DNA of 32,608 bases from Bryobacterales bacterium. Its GTDB lineage: Bacteria > Acidobacteriota > Terriglobia > Bryobacterales > Bryobacteraceae. Made by a program: the position numbers and the translations under genes. This document shows positions 15,184-23,000 of this stretch, piece after piece; positions within the stretch are counted from its first letter, which is position 1, and each line of letters opens with the position of its first letter. The stretch spans positions 1-32,608 of the forward strand of contig JADYZL010000400.1 in NCBI GenBank assembly GCA_020853155.1. Direction: 5' to 3'. The notes beneath the pieces are model-generated. The model worked only from the letters and a program-made list of their open reading frames with translations. It was not told the origin of the DNA and searched no databases.

Positions 15184-16086
15184 ATGTTTGCACTTGAGCG
15201 GGTGCTCGCACCCATCCAACTGCAAGGGGATTTCGAACAGCGGGCGCAATACGCCATCGATATCGCCGCGGCATTGGAGGCCGAACTCACCCTGCTGCAT
15301 GTCGTGAATTCCCGTCGGCTTGATAAACGCAATTCCGGGCTCAGTTGGCCGGAATGCGCGATGACCCGCACGAATCCTCCCTGCGTGGTCCATCGCGCCG
15401 TGGTCCATGGGGAAGTGCCCGAAGCGGTGGCGCGATATGCGGCGTTTGTCGATGCGAATCTGATTGTGTTGAGCGGCGGCGCGCGATCCTCTTGGCGGCG
15501 GCTTTGGCGCGCATCCATGGTGGAGAAGATCGTGGAAGCCACCGCGAAGCCGGTCCTCGCGGGCAACCTCGGGAGGGTGGAGCGATCCCGCTTCCATTCC
15601 CACCCCCGCATCCTCTGCATGCTCGGTCTTGGGGAAGAAGAAGACCGCCTTCTGGTGGAGTATGCCCAATCTTTGGCGGAACCGTCGGGCGGCGAACTGA
15701 TTCTATACGCTGCGGCGCCCAGGGCGAATGAAGGATTTCTGTTTGACCGGTCCGGGAGCCGTCACAGGCGCCAGCCGGTGGAAGCCTCGCTCGAACAACT
15801 GAACCGCCTGGGGGAATCCCTGCGAGTGCCCAACCAGTCGACGGTGAACACGAGACCCCCTTATCTGGGCCTCCGCCCCGCAATCCGGCAGCATCGGGTG
15901 AACCTCGTCGTGGCGCTTCGAAGGGAGCGTGGCGGCATCCCGGGGGCCGGCTTCGCGTTTGACGCCCTCCTGCGCCATGCTTCCTGTCCCGTGCTTTCGA
16001 TTACGCGAGAGAGTTTGCCAAGCCCTTCGGCGCATCTTGTGCAAGCTGCCTCGGAACCCTTAGAGTTGACTGCGCGGGGCACCTAG
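15184..16086 (+). CDS. Tandem universal stress protein (UspA family)
   Basis: The protein has 300 residues from the ATG at 15184, with GGGAGG 6 nt upstream. It has two Usp-like alpha/beta domains. The first spans about residues 1-130 (LERVLAPIQLQGDFEQRAQYAIDIAAALEAELTLLHVV; DANLIVLSGGARSSW; ATAKPVLAG). The second spans about 140-280 (ILCMLGLGEEEDRLLVEYAQSLAEPSGGELILYAAA; HASCPVLSITRES). The ATP-binding G-x2-G-x9-G-S/T motif is not clearly kept in either domain, so it may be the non-nucleotide-binding type. Gene order implies co-transcription with the DksA-type gene. Usp proteins support survival in growth arrest. Confidence 0.88.
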   Translation: MFALERVLAPIQLQGDFEQRAQYAIDIAAALEAELTLLHVVNSRRLDKRNSGLSWPECAMTRTNPPCVVHRAVVHGEVPEAVARYAAFVDANLIVLSGGARSSWRRLWRASMVEKIVEATAKPVLAGNLGRVERSRFHSHPRILCMLGLGEEEDRLLVEYAQSLAEPSGGELILYAAAPRANEGFLFDRSGSRHRRQPVEASLEQLNRLGESLRVPNQSTVNTRPPYLGLRPAIRQHRVNLVVALRRERGGIPGAGFAFDALLRHASCPVLSITRESLPSPSAHLVQAASEPLELTARGT

Positions 16087-16222
16087 CCCCCGCCGCGCGG
16101 CGCTCCTTTCGTGACATAAGCGTGTACAGGAATCCTCCCTTTCGCCTAGAATCGTCTCTGATGCGGCAGTGCCGGTTCCGCCTGGGTCTTCGGACCGCAA
16201 GCTCCATTGCCAAACCCGGAAG

Positions 16223-18100
16223 ATGGTCTACTTCATAGCAGTGGCGGGCGGCGTTCTGGTCGCATTGGCCCTCGATTTCGGGATTCTCGAACTTGCGTTC
16301 CTTGTTGCGCTCACTCTCTTCGCGCGCCGCGGCCTCGCGCGGGAGAGTCGCTTCCCCCTGGTCTGGTTGCGCCTGGTTCGCCGCATCGCGTGGCGGCCGG
16401 TCTGGGCCTATGGCTCGATCCTGCTGCTGGCCATCCTGCCGCGCGCCGTCTATCTCGCGGCTACCGGGCCTCCCGTGCCGTTCGTCACCGACGAGTTCAG
16501 CTACCGGCTCCTCGCGGACACCTTGGAATTAGGCCGCCTCACGAATCCCACGCATCCCCATTGGGAGTTCTTCGAAGCGATCCACGTGATTCCTAAGCCC
16601 ACCTACCAGTCTCAGTACTTGCCCGGTTCGGCGGTGTTCCTTTCCGTGGGGAAGATTCTGTTCGGCCATCATCACTTTGGGGTCTGGCTCTCGGCCGTGC
16701 TGCTCTTCGTCGCCCTGCTTTGGACGCTCCGCCAATGGATCTCTCCCGCCTGGGCGTGGTTAGCCACGGCGCTGGCCACCGTTCGTTTCGGGATTGGAAG
16801 CTACTGGGTGGATAGCTATTGGGGTGGCACGGTTCCGGCACTCGGGGGGACATTGCTGATCGGATCGGTCGCGGCTGCGCTCCTTGACCGTCGCGTTTCG
16901 CTCCGCGACGGCCTGCTGTTCGGGGCGGGCGCGGCGCTGCTGCTTGCGACAAGGCCATGGGAAGGCGTCGCCCTGGGTCTCGGGTGTTCCGGAGCGTTGC
17001 TCTGGGCGTTGTTCACGCAGAGACGGGAGTTGAGACGATTCTTTCTCGTATTCGCGGCGCCCGCAGCGGTGGTTCTGGCCTCCGCCGTCTTCCTGGTTCT
17101 CAGCTACACCACCGCCGTGACCGGAACCTTCGGCAAGATCCCCTATCAGGTGAATCGCGAAACCTACGGGTGGCCCATCACCCTCCCCTGGATGGCGCCT
17201 CGGGAAGTCGAGCTGCGGCAGCCGCAAATGCGGGCCTATCTCCGCTGGGAGGTGAGCGAGCACCAATCCGTCACTTCGCTGAAAGGGTTTCTGCTCGGAA
17301 CCCCTCACAAGCTCAGCATCATGTGGCGTTTCTTCCTTGGCCCCATGCTGATGGTCCTGCTCTGGGCCGCCGTTCGAGGCCGCAGTTCGCTGCGGCTCCG
17401 CAAGCTCTTTATCTGCGCGGCGCCCGCCTTCGTCGCGGTGGCGATAGAACAAACCTGGTATCCGCATTACGTGGCGCCCGCCTTCGCGGCGATCATCGCC
17501 GTCTGGGCGTTGGGCCTGCGCGAACTGGGCCGCCGCCGCTCTTCGAAAGACCGGAGCTTAACCGGCATGAGGCGCGCGGCATTTGCCGGCTGGTTCCTTG
17601 TGCTCGTGTTGCCTGCGCACCTGCTCTTGCTGAGCCTCAGCGGAGCAAGCCGTGCCGCGGAGTGGAGTTTCCAGCCAACGCTAAATGCGATCACCTGGTG
17701 CTGCAAGGTGGGTGGGAAACTGGACCGCTCGAAAGCTGAGCGGGAGATTCTTGACGCGGGGCGGCGCGAAGGTTTGCCCGGCGGAGGACGTCATCTCGTG
17801 TTCCTCAGTACTCCGGCGAGCCATCTCAATCCATCTCAATGGAACTACAACCAGGCCGCTATCGACGCTTCGCAAATCGTCTGGGCCGCCGACCTCGGGC
17901 CGCAAAAGAACGAGGAACTGCTCCACTACTACCCGGATCGAAAGCCGTGGCGCGTATACGGGGACATAAATGGCTATATCCTGCTGCCCTACGAGCAGCC
18001 GTTTCCCGATCTCCGGCCCCGCCTGGAACTGTTGGACGCCCAGTTCGGTAAGGCGGAGGGCGAGGAGGGGGAACGCGCCGGCCGCGCACCCGCTCCCTGA
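16223..18100 (+). CDS. GT-C (GT39-like) membrane glycosyltransferase
   Basis: About 625 residues from the ATG at 16223; a GTG at 16169 in frame is possible and neither has a strong ribosome-binding site. There are around ten or more transmembrane helices. The first long loop carries FVTDEFSYRLLADTLELGRLTNPTHPHWEFFE, the Asp-Glu catalytic signature of polyprenyl-phosphate-sugar-dependent GT-C enzymes, followed by KPTYQSQYLPGSAVFL. A soluble C-terminal domain follows residue 480 or so. It probably transfers a sugar from a lipid carrier on the outer face of the cytoplasmic membrane; the acceptor is unknown. It stands between the UspA gene and the oxidoreductase gene with no visible functional link to either. 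Confidence 0.82.
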   Translation: MVYFIAVAGGVLVALALDFGILELAFLVALTLFARRGLARESRFPLVWLRLVRRIAWRPVWAYGSILLLAILPRAVYLAATGPPVPFVTDEFSYRLLADTLELGRLTNPTHPHWEFFEAIHVIPKPTYQSQYLPGSAVFLSVGKILFGHHHFGVWLSAVLLFVALLWTLRQWISPAWAWLATALATVRFGIGSYWVDSYWGGTVPALGGTLLIGSVAAALLDRRVSLRDGLLFGAGAALLLATRPWEGVALGLGCSGALLWALFTQRRELRRFFLVFAAPAAVVLASAVFLVLSYTTAVTGTFGKIPYQVNRETYGWPITLPWMAPREVELRQPQMRAYLRWEVSEHQSVTSLKGFLLGTPHKLSIMWRFFLGPMLMVLLWAAVRGRSSLRLRKLFICAAPAFVAVAIEQTWYPHYVAPAFAAIIAVWALGLRELGRRRSSKDRSLTGMRRAAFAGWFLVLVLPAHLLLLSLSGASRAAEWSFQPTLNAITWCCKVGGKLDRSKAEREILDAGRREGLPGGGRHLVFLSTPASHLNPSQWNYNQAAIDASQIVWAADLGPQKNEELLHYYPDRKPWRVYGDINGYILLPYEQPFPDLRPRLELLDAQFGKAEGEEGERAGRAPAP

Positions 18101-18266
18101 TCGAACTGTTTCACATGAAGCGGAATTCCGCCTCGCCGCACCTTTTTCTGTCTATCCGCCCGGTTCGCTCAAAATTCAGAGAATCCGATCTTTAATTTCT
18201 ATGCGGATTCCGTTACGCTAGGGTTAGCACGCAAAATGCACCGAACGGTATGAAAAGGAGTGAATC
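18101..18266 (+). promoter_or_regulatory. Upstream region of the oxidoreductase gene
   Basis: This gap holds the 12-bp palindrome GCGGAATTCCGC (from about 18119), an inverted repeat GAATCCG (18181-18187)/CGGATTC (18204-18210) separated by 16 nt, and the candidate promoter at 18225-18240. The repeats are at plausible distances for activator sites but lack similarity to the palindrome at 13961. Confidence 0.35.
18225..18240 (+). promoter_or_regulatory. Weak sigma-54-like promoter
   Basis: TAGCACGCAAAATGCA differs from the consensus by one G of the -24 block and one T of the -12 block, but shares the CAC-GCAAA spacer of the rnk promoter. A start near 18251 would leave a 16-nt leader with AAGGAG before the ATG at 18267, so the geometry is right even though the match is imperfect. 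Confidence 0.4.
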
Positions 18267-21200
18267 ATGATCCGAACCGCCCCCTCCGGACAAGAAGTCA
18301 AGAACACTCAGATTCCGTTCCGCCGGTTTCCGGGCATCGCCTCCGTGGCGGACGGAGCCGGAGCCGCCGTTTGGGTGGAAAGCCACATCGCGCAGGCGGC
18401 TTCGAGCTATCCCGTGCATCCCGCCCGCGCCATGGCGGAAGCGTTTGAAGACCTGGTGGGGCGGGGAGTCCGCAATCTTTGGCAGCAGCCTCTCGAGACG
18501 CTCCGCGCCGAGTCCCCACAGGATGCCGCTTCCATCTGCGAAGGGTATGCGCTCACCGGTGGCCGCGCCGTGAGTTTTGCATCCGGCCAGGCCTTGCCCG
18601 CGATGAACGAAGCGCTCCGCACCATTGCCGGGAAACGGCTGCCGATGGTTTTTCATGCGGGGGCGCGCGCGTTGCAATCCCAGGCCCTCGCCACGCGAAC
18701 CGGACATGACGATATCTTCTCCGTCGACGATTGTGGCTGGGGCATCGTGTTTGCCCGCGACGCGCAGGAAGTTGCGGATCTTGCACTGATCTGCCGCCGG
18801 GCCGCCGAGTACGCAGAAACCCCGTTCTTCGTCGTGCAGGATGCTTACGCCACTACCCACCAGATCCAGGACGTGCTGCTGCCGGAGCCGGATCTGATGC
18901 GCTTGTTCGTGGGGGAGGCTGAAGAGAAGCTCCGCAACTACTTCAACCCCCGTCGCCCGGCCATGCTCAGCCCCGTGCAGGAGGAGGCTGACTATGCCGA
19001 GGCGCGCCTCGCGCAGCGTGGATTCCTCGGCCGTGCCGCCGCCGCCCTCCAGGCGTCGATTGACGAATACGCGCGTCTCACCGGGCGTCTGGTGGCGGGT
19101 GTGGAAGGCTACCTGCTCGACGATGCGGAGCACGTGCTGCTTGGCTGTGGCTCCATGATGGAGGATGCCCGCCGCGCGGTGGATGGCCTGCGCGCGAGAG
19201 GCGTCCTGGCCGGAGCCGTGACGATCCGCGCATTCCGCCCCTTTCCCGCCGAGGCCCTTCGCGGGATGCTGGCGAACGCGCTTACCGTGAGCGTGCTGGA
19301 ACGTACGGACATACCACTATCTCCCGCGAATCCCCTGACTCTCGCGGTATCGGCCGCGCTCGGGGTAAGTCCACTGGTTCCGTCCGCTCGCGGCTCTGGC
19401 CTCCGGCTCTTCACGAGAGCCGTGGGCATCGGCGCCACCCGCGTGCCGGAACGGGAGTTCGTCGATGCCGTCGAACATGCGATCGCCGCCGTCTTCCTTC
19501 CCTCGTCCGTCGTCCGGCCGGATGGGCTACCGCCCGCCTTTGCCGCATCCCCCGGGCATTACGTTACCTCCAAGCCCGGTGCGGCAGCGCCTGCCACCGG
19601 ACTCGCCCTCGTTCGGGCGGGAGGCAGCGGCGCGGCCAACGCAAACCGGTTGATTGCCGCAGTCTCGCGTGCGCTCTTCGGTTTGCGGATCGATGCAGAG
19701 GGCGACGCCGGTACGGAGAAGGTTGGCAAGCCCATCACGCTCCGGCTGGCCGCCGCGTCGAGCGGCCCGCGGCCCAGCGCGCGCGAAACCAAAGCCAAGC
19801 TTGTCGTGGTGGAATCCGCAGGCCTGCTCCATGCGGGGAACCCGGTCTCGCTGGTGATGGATGGGGGCGTGCTCTTCTGCCCCTTCGCCCGTTCGATTGA
19901 GGAACTCTGGCGCATCCTGCCCGCGAGCGGGAAGCGGGAGATTCAGGAACGCGCTATCCGCGTTTCCGGACTAGACCTTGCGCGTGTCTCCAACCCCGCC
20001 GCAGCCACCGATGCCGTGGGGACATGGGGAGACCTGGTCGCACTCGGCGCCTGGCTCCGCATCAGTTCCTTTTTCAAGGAAAGCAAACTCGCCGAGCAGG
20101 AAGTCTATCATCGCATGCTCGAATGTCTCGGGCGCCTCTACCCCCAGGCGAGCGATGCCGCCATTGACGCAAGCTACGATGTCGTGAAGAAGGCATACCT
20201 CTCCATGCTCCGCTTCACGGTTCCGGCGGAGAAAGTGGCGATCCCGGCGAGTACCGGCCTGCCTGTGATCGGCGCGCCGATGGCCACGGGAGCGAATGGT
20301 GTCGTGGCGTCCGCGGGGGCGGTCATCGAACTCGACGCAAACTTCTGCGAGCAGATTATCGGCGCCGGCGCTTGCCCCAACCGGTCCAACGCGGAAACGG
20401 CCGATGCCGCGGCGCGGGCCAGTGCGCTGCCCGCGACGGATCTCATTCGAAGCCTGCGCCACGATGCTCCGGAAATTCCGTTGATCGATATGGAGCGTTG
20501 CGTCGGCTGCATGGAATGCGTCGTCGTGTGCCCGGATGTCGCCATCGTCGGGCGCGTGGTGGAGCCGGAGGAAGTCACGCGCGCTCTTGGCGCGATCGAA
20601 GATACCGAACTGCGCGGCCTCATGGCCGGATCCTTCGGAAAGACACGGCGCTACTGGGAAGCTTTTCTGGAGCGCAAAGAGCGGGGCGGCATGCTGGCGC
20701 TATTCGTCGATCCCGATCGCTGCAAGGGCTGCGCCGAGTGCGTGGACGCTTGCGGGATGCATGACGCGATCGCGATGAAACCGAAATCCAGCCTCGACCT
20801 TGAATTGATTGACCGTGGGATGGAGCTTTTCCGAAGCCTTCCCGACACGCCGGAGCGATTCCTTTCCGAGCGCTCTCTCGGCGATATCCTGCTGAGCGAC
20901 CGCGCGCAGCTTGCCGCCGGCGGCTCTTCCAGTTGCTCCGGCTGCGGACAATCCACCGCGGTTCGTCTGCTGCTTGCCTCCACGGGCTTCCAATACGGGG
21001 CGGATCGCGTCGGCGTGGTTGCGGCTTCCGGCTGCGACAGTGTCTATGGCGCCGTCTTCCCCTACAATCCTTACAAGGTGCCGTGGACCAACACCCTCTC
21101 AAGCAACGCGCCTGCGGATGCCCTGGGCGTCCGCCGGAGTTGGGATCGCGAAGGCAATCAGGGCCGCAAGCTTTGGGTGCTCGGCAGCATGGAGAACTTC

Positions 21201-21854
21201 GGCGGCGCCGGCCTTTCGGCACTCACCGCGCTGCTGAGTTCGGGCGAGGATATCAACGTGCTGGTGCTCGATTCGCAGGTCTTCGCTTGCGAGAGCCGCC
21301 GCATTCACGGCGCGGCTTTCCACTCACTAGGCAACGGCGGCGTGGGCGCGCGCGAGGAACTGAGCCTTCAACCCACCACGGACCTGGCGCAGATCGCGAT
21401 GGCCTTCCCGAATGTGATGGTGGCCCAAACCACCGCCTCTCACCTCAACCATTTCCATCGCGCCATCCGCGCGGCCAACGAGTTCTCCGGCCCGGCCGTA
21501 GTGATCTGCTATGCGACGTGCATGGCGGAGGATGGCGTCTCCGAAGAAAAGGCGATGGCCCAGGCGAAGTTGGCGGTCGAGAGCCGCACCTTCCCGCTCC
21601 TGATGCTCGATCCCAGGGAAGGGAGCTACCTGCGGGAGCAATTGAGTCTTTCCGGCAACCCTGCGCTCCGGCAGGATTGGTATGCGCCGGGGACGGATGC
21701 CACGCCCCTCGATTTTATCGCCTTCGCCAGAACCGAGGAACGCTTCGCTCCCTACTTCGGCACGGGCCGGAATGCAGGCGCGGCGCTCGCGGCGGCGAAC
21801 GAGAATCGCCTCCAGAACTGGCGGCGGTTGCAGGAACTCGCGGGGCTCCGCTAA
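18267..21854 (+). CDS. Pyruvate:ferredoxin oxidoreductase-like protein, atypical TPP site
   Basis: A single-chain protein of 1195 residues with the PFOR domain order; AAGGAG precedes the ATG. The N-terminal domain has YPVHPARAMAE (48-58; canonical YPITPSS) and GKRLPMVFHAGARAL. A gamma-like domain lies around residues 440-640. Two ferredoxin clusters are intact (Cys745/748/751/755 and Cys819/822/825/829). The proximal cluster set Cys890, Cys893, Cys923 and Cys1085 is also present. Where PFOR has the TPP/Mg signature GDGWAYDIGYGG, this protein has GSMENFGGAG (973-982), and NTGGQ is replaced by ACESRR (1007-1012). It therefore looks able to carry electrons, but TPP binding and the substrate are uncertain. 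It may act on another 2-oxoacid or have a new role. It sits in the sigma-54 cluster next to two UspA genes. Confidence 0.85.
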   Translation: MIRTAPSGQEVKNTQIPFRRFPGIASVADGAGAAVWVESHIAQAASSYPVHPARAMAEAFEDLVGRGVRNLWQQPLETLRAESPQDAASICEGYALTGGRAVSFASGQALPAMNEALRTIAGKRLPMVFHAGARALQSQALATRTGHDDIFSVDDCGWGIVFARDAQEVADLALICRRAAEYAETPFFVVQDAYATTHQIQDVLLPEPDLMRLFVGEAEEKLRNYFNPRRPAMLSPVQEEADYAEARLAQRGFLGRAAAALQASIDEYARLTGRLVAGVEGYLLDDAEHVLLGCGSMMEDARRAVDGLRARGVLAGAVTIRAFRPFPAEALRGMLANALTVSVLERTDIPLSPANPLTLAVSAALGVSPLVPSARGSGLRLFTRAVGIGATRVPEREFVDAVEHAIAAVFLPSSVVRPDGLPPAFAASPGHYVTSKPGAAAPATGLALVRAGGSGAANANRLIAAVSRALFGLRIDAEGDAGTEKVGKPITLRLAAASSGPRPSARETKAKLVVVESAGLLHAGNPVSLVMDGGVLFCPFARSIEELWRILPASGKREIQERAIRVSGLDLARVSNPAAATDAVGTWGDLVALGAWLRISSFFKESKLAEQEVYHRMLECLGRLYPQASDAAIDASYDVVKKAYLSMLRFTVPAEKVAIPASTGLPVIGAPMATGANGVVASAGAVIELDANFCEQIIGAGACPNRSNAETADAAARASALPATDLIRSLRHDAPEIPLIDMERCVGCMECVVVCPDVAIVGRVVEPEEVTRALGAIEDTELRGLMAGSFGKTRRYWEAFLERKERGGMLALFVDPDRCKGCAECVDACGMHDAIAMKPKSSLDLELIDRGMELFRSLPDTPERFLSERSLGDILLSDRAQLAAGGSSSCSGCGQSTAVRLLLASTGFQYGADRVGVVAASGCDSVYGAVFPYNPYKVPWTNTLSSNAPADALGVRRSWDREGNQGRKLWVLGSMENFGGAGLSALTALLSSGEDINVLVLDSQVFACESRRIHGAAFHSLGNGGVGAREELSLQPTTDLAQIAMAFPNVMVAQTTASHLNHFHRAIRAANEFSGPAVVICYATCMAEDGVSEEKAMAQAKLAVESRTFPLLMLDPREGSYLREQLSLSGNPALRQDWYAPGTDATPLDFIAFARTEERFAPYFGTGRNAGAALAAANENRLQNWRRLQELAGLR

Positions 21855-21913
21855 TCGGCAAGCGAATCGGCCGTGGTCCGGCCCTCCTGGGCCGGTCTCG
21901 GCAAATCCCAGAC

Positions 21914-21955
21914 GCGGGAAGGGCCTTGCCATCCGGATGGCAAGGCCCTTCCCGC
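21914..21955. terminator. 42-bp perfect palindrome, bidirectional terminator
   Basis: A complete 42-bp palindrome runs from GCGGGAAGGG to CCCTTCCCGC, with CATCCGGATG at its centre (between 21934 and 21935). It lies between the convergent oxidoreductase gene (stop 21854) and UspA gene (stop 21972). No T-tract follows on either strand, so termination would rely on the stem itself. Confidence 0.65.
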
Positions 21956-21971
21956 TCGATCTCGCGGCCGC

Positions 21972-22838
21972 TTAGACGCTCACCACCGGGCAGGGGCTTT
22001 CGCGGATGATCTCGTAGGCGTGCGCGCGCATCCGGCCAAAGATGCCGGAAGCGGTCCCACGCCCGATCACCAGCAGATCGGCCGCCTTGCTCCGCGCCAC
22101 CCCGCAGATCGCGTCCGCCGGGTCGCCGCCCTCTACCAGAACTTCCGGATTCCCCGGCTTCCCGGCGAGGAGCTTCTCGAGATCGGCGGTGACGAGTTGC
22201 TTCACTTCCACTTCCCAATCGCGCTCAAAATACTCGCCCGGGATCCGCTCCAGGTGCGGCACGACGTGAATCACCGTGAGGCGTGCGCCGATTTTCTGCG
22301 CCACATCCGTGGCCCAGACCGCTACCCGCTCGCTGGCGTCGCCAAGATCGATCGCGCAAAGAATGTGCCGGATCTCCCGCTGTTCGAGCGCTTGGGCCAT
22401 GTGCACGCCGGTCCAGACCGGTACGTCGGCGTCGTGCAGCACTTTCGCGGTGGTCGAGCCTAGAATGAATCGCCGGAAGCGCCCGTAGCCGTGCGTCGGC
22501 ATCAGGATGATGCTCGCGTTCATCTCGTGCGCCTTCTCGACGATGCGGGTGGCGGGATCTCCCTCGAGCAGCACGACCTCCAGATTCATGCCATTGAAGT
22601 ACTTGGCCGCGAAATCGCGTAGCTGATTCTCGGCCTGCTTCTTCCGTTCAACCACAAGATCGTGGAGCGCAACGCCGCTGAACTCCATGCTGGCGAATTC
22701 GTAGGGGACGTCTTCAAGCACATGCAGCAGGACGATGCGCGTCCTGGCCTTGTCGGCGAGATAGCGTGCATACTGCGCGCTCGCGCCGCATCGCTCCGAA
22801 AAGTTTACCGGCAAGAGAACCGATTCAAGGGAAAGCAT
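21972..22838 (-). CDS. Tandem universal stress protein (UspA family), ATP-binding type
   Basis: The protein has 288 residues from the ATG at 22838, chosen over an upstream in-frame start at 22859 because AAGGAGG lies 5 nt before it. There are two Usp domains. The first (about 1-145) has VLLPVNFSERCGASAQYARYLA and the nucleotide-binding motif MPTHGYGRFRRFILGSTTAKVLHDADVPVW, matching G-x2-G-x9-G-S. The second (about 150-288) has ILCAIDLGDASERVAVWATDVA and IGRGTASGIFGRMRAHAYEIIRESPCPVVSV. It is expected to bind ATP and act in stress survival. No sigma-54 promoter is visible upstream; its control may differ from that of the first UspA gene. Confidence 0.93.
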   Translation of the reverse strand: MLSLESVLLPVNFSERCGASAQYARYLADKARTRIVLLHVLEDVPYEFASMEFSGVALHDLVVERKKQAENQLRDFAAKYFNGMNLEVVLLEGDPATRIVEKAHEMNASIILMPTHGYGRFRRFILGSTTAKVLHDADVPVWTGVHMAQALEQREIRHILCAIDLGDASERVAVWATDVAQKIGARLTVIHVVPHLERIPGEYFERDWEVEVKQLVTADLEKLLAGKPGNPEVLVEGGDPADAICGVARSKAADLLVIGRGTASGIFGRMRAHAYEIIRESPCPVVSV

Positions 22839-22941
22839 GACGGCCTCCTTCGTCTGCAAGCTCTTTATATCTTTATCTTACGATAAAAAAAGCCTATGGA
22901 ACACATAAATAGGACTTAACGGCCCCGGATTCTCAATAAAA
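22839..22941 (-). promoter_or_regulatory. AT-rich promoter region of uspA with two inverted repeats
   Basis: This stretch is much more AT-rich than its surroundings. It holds TTATC-TTAC-GATAA (22873-22886) and, further upstream on the minus strand, CCTAT and ATAGG arms separated by 11 nt (about 22892-22912). They could be operators. No confident -10/-35 pair can be assigned. Confidence 0.4.
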
Positions 22942-22973
22942 AACCCGGCACGGCGAAGGGTGCCGGCCGGGTT
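22936..22973 (-). terminator. Rho-independent terminator of the EF-G-like gene
   Basis: On the minus strand AACCCGGC pairs with GCCGGGTT (22966-22973 with 22942-22949), with a further internal GGCAC/GTGCC pairing, and is followed by a run of T (GGGTTTTTTATTG). It lies 28 bp after the stop at 23001. Confidence 0.88.
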
Positions 22974-23000
22974 CTGAATTGCGCTCCGGGAGTCTTCCTG

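Noticed and set aside
16074..16102. GC-rich inverted repeats after the UspA gene considered as a terminator
   Set aside because: The stem has a bulge and no T-tract follows; too weak to list.
17821..17841. Direct repeat CCATCTCAAT x2 in the GT-C gene
   Set aside because: It is in frame within coding sequence and only two units long; probably chance.
18213..19133. Minus-strand open frame opposite the start of the PFOR-like gene
   Set aside because: It covers the promoter and start of a well-supported gene and has no recognisable domain.
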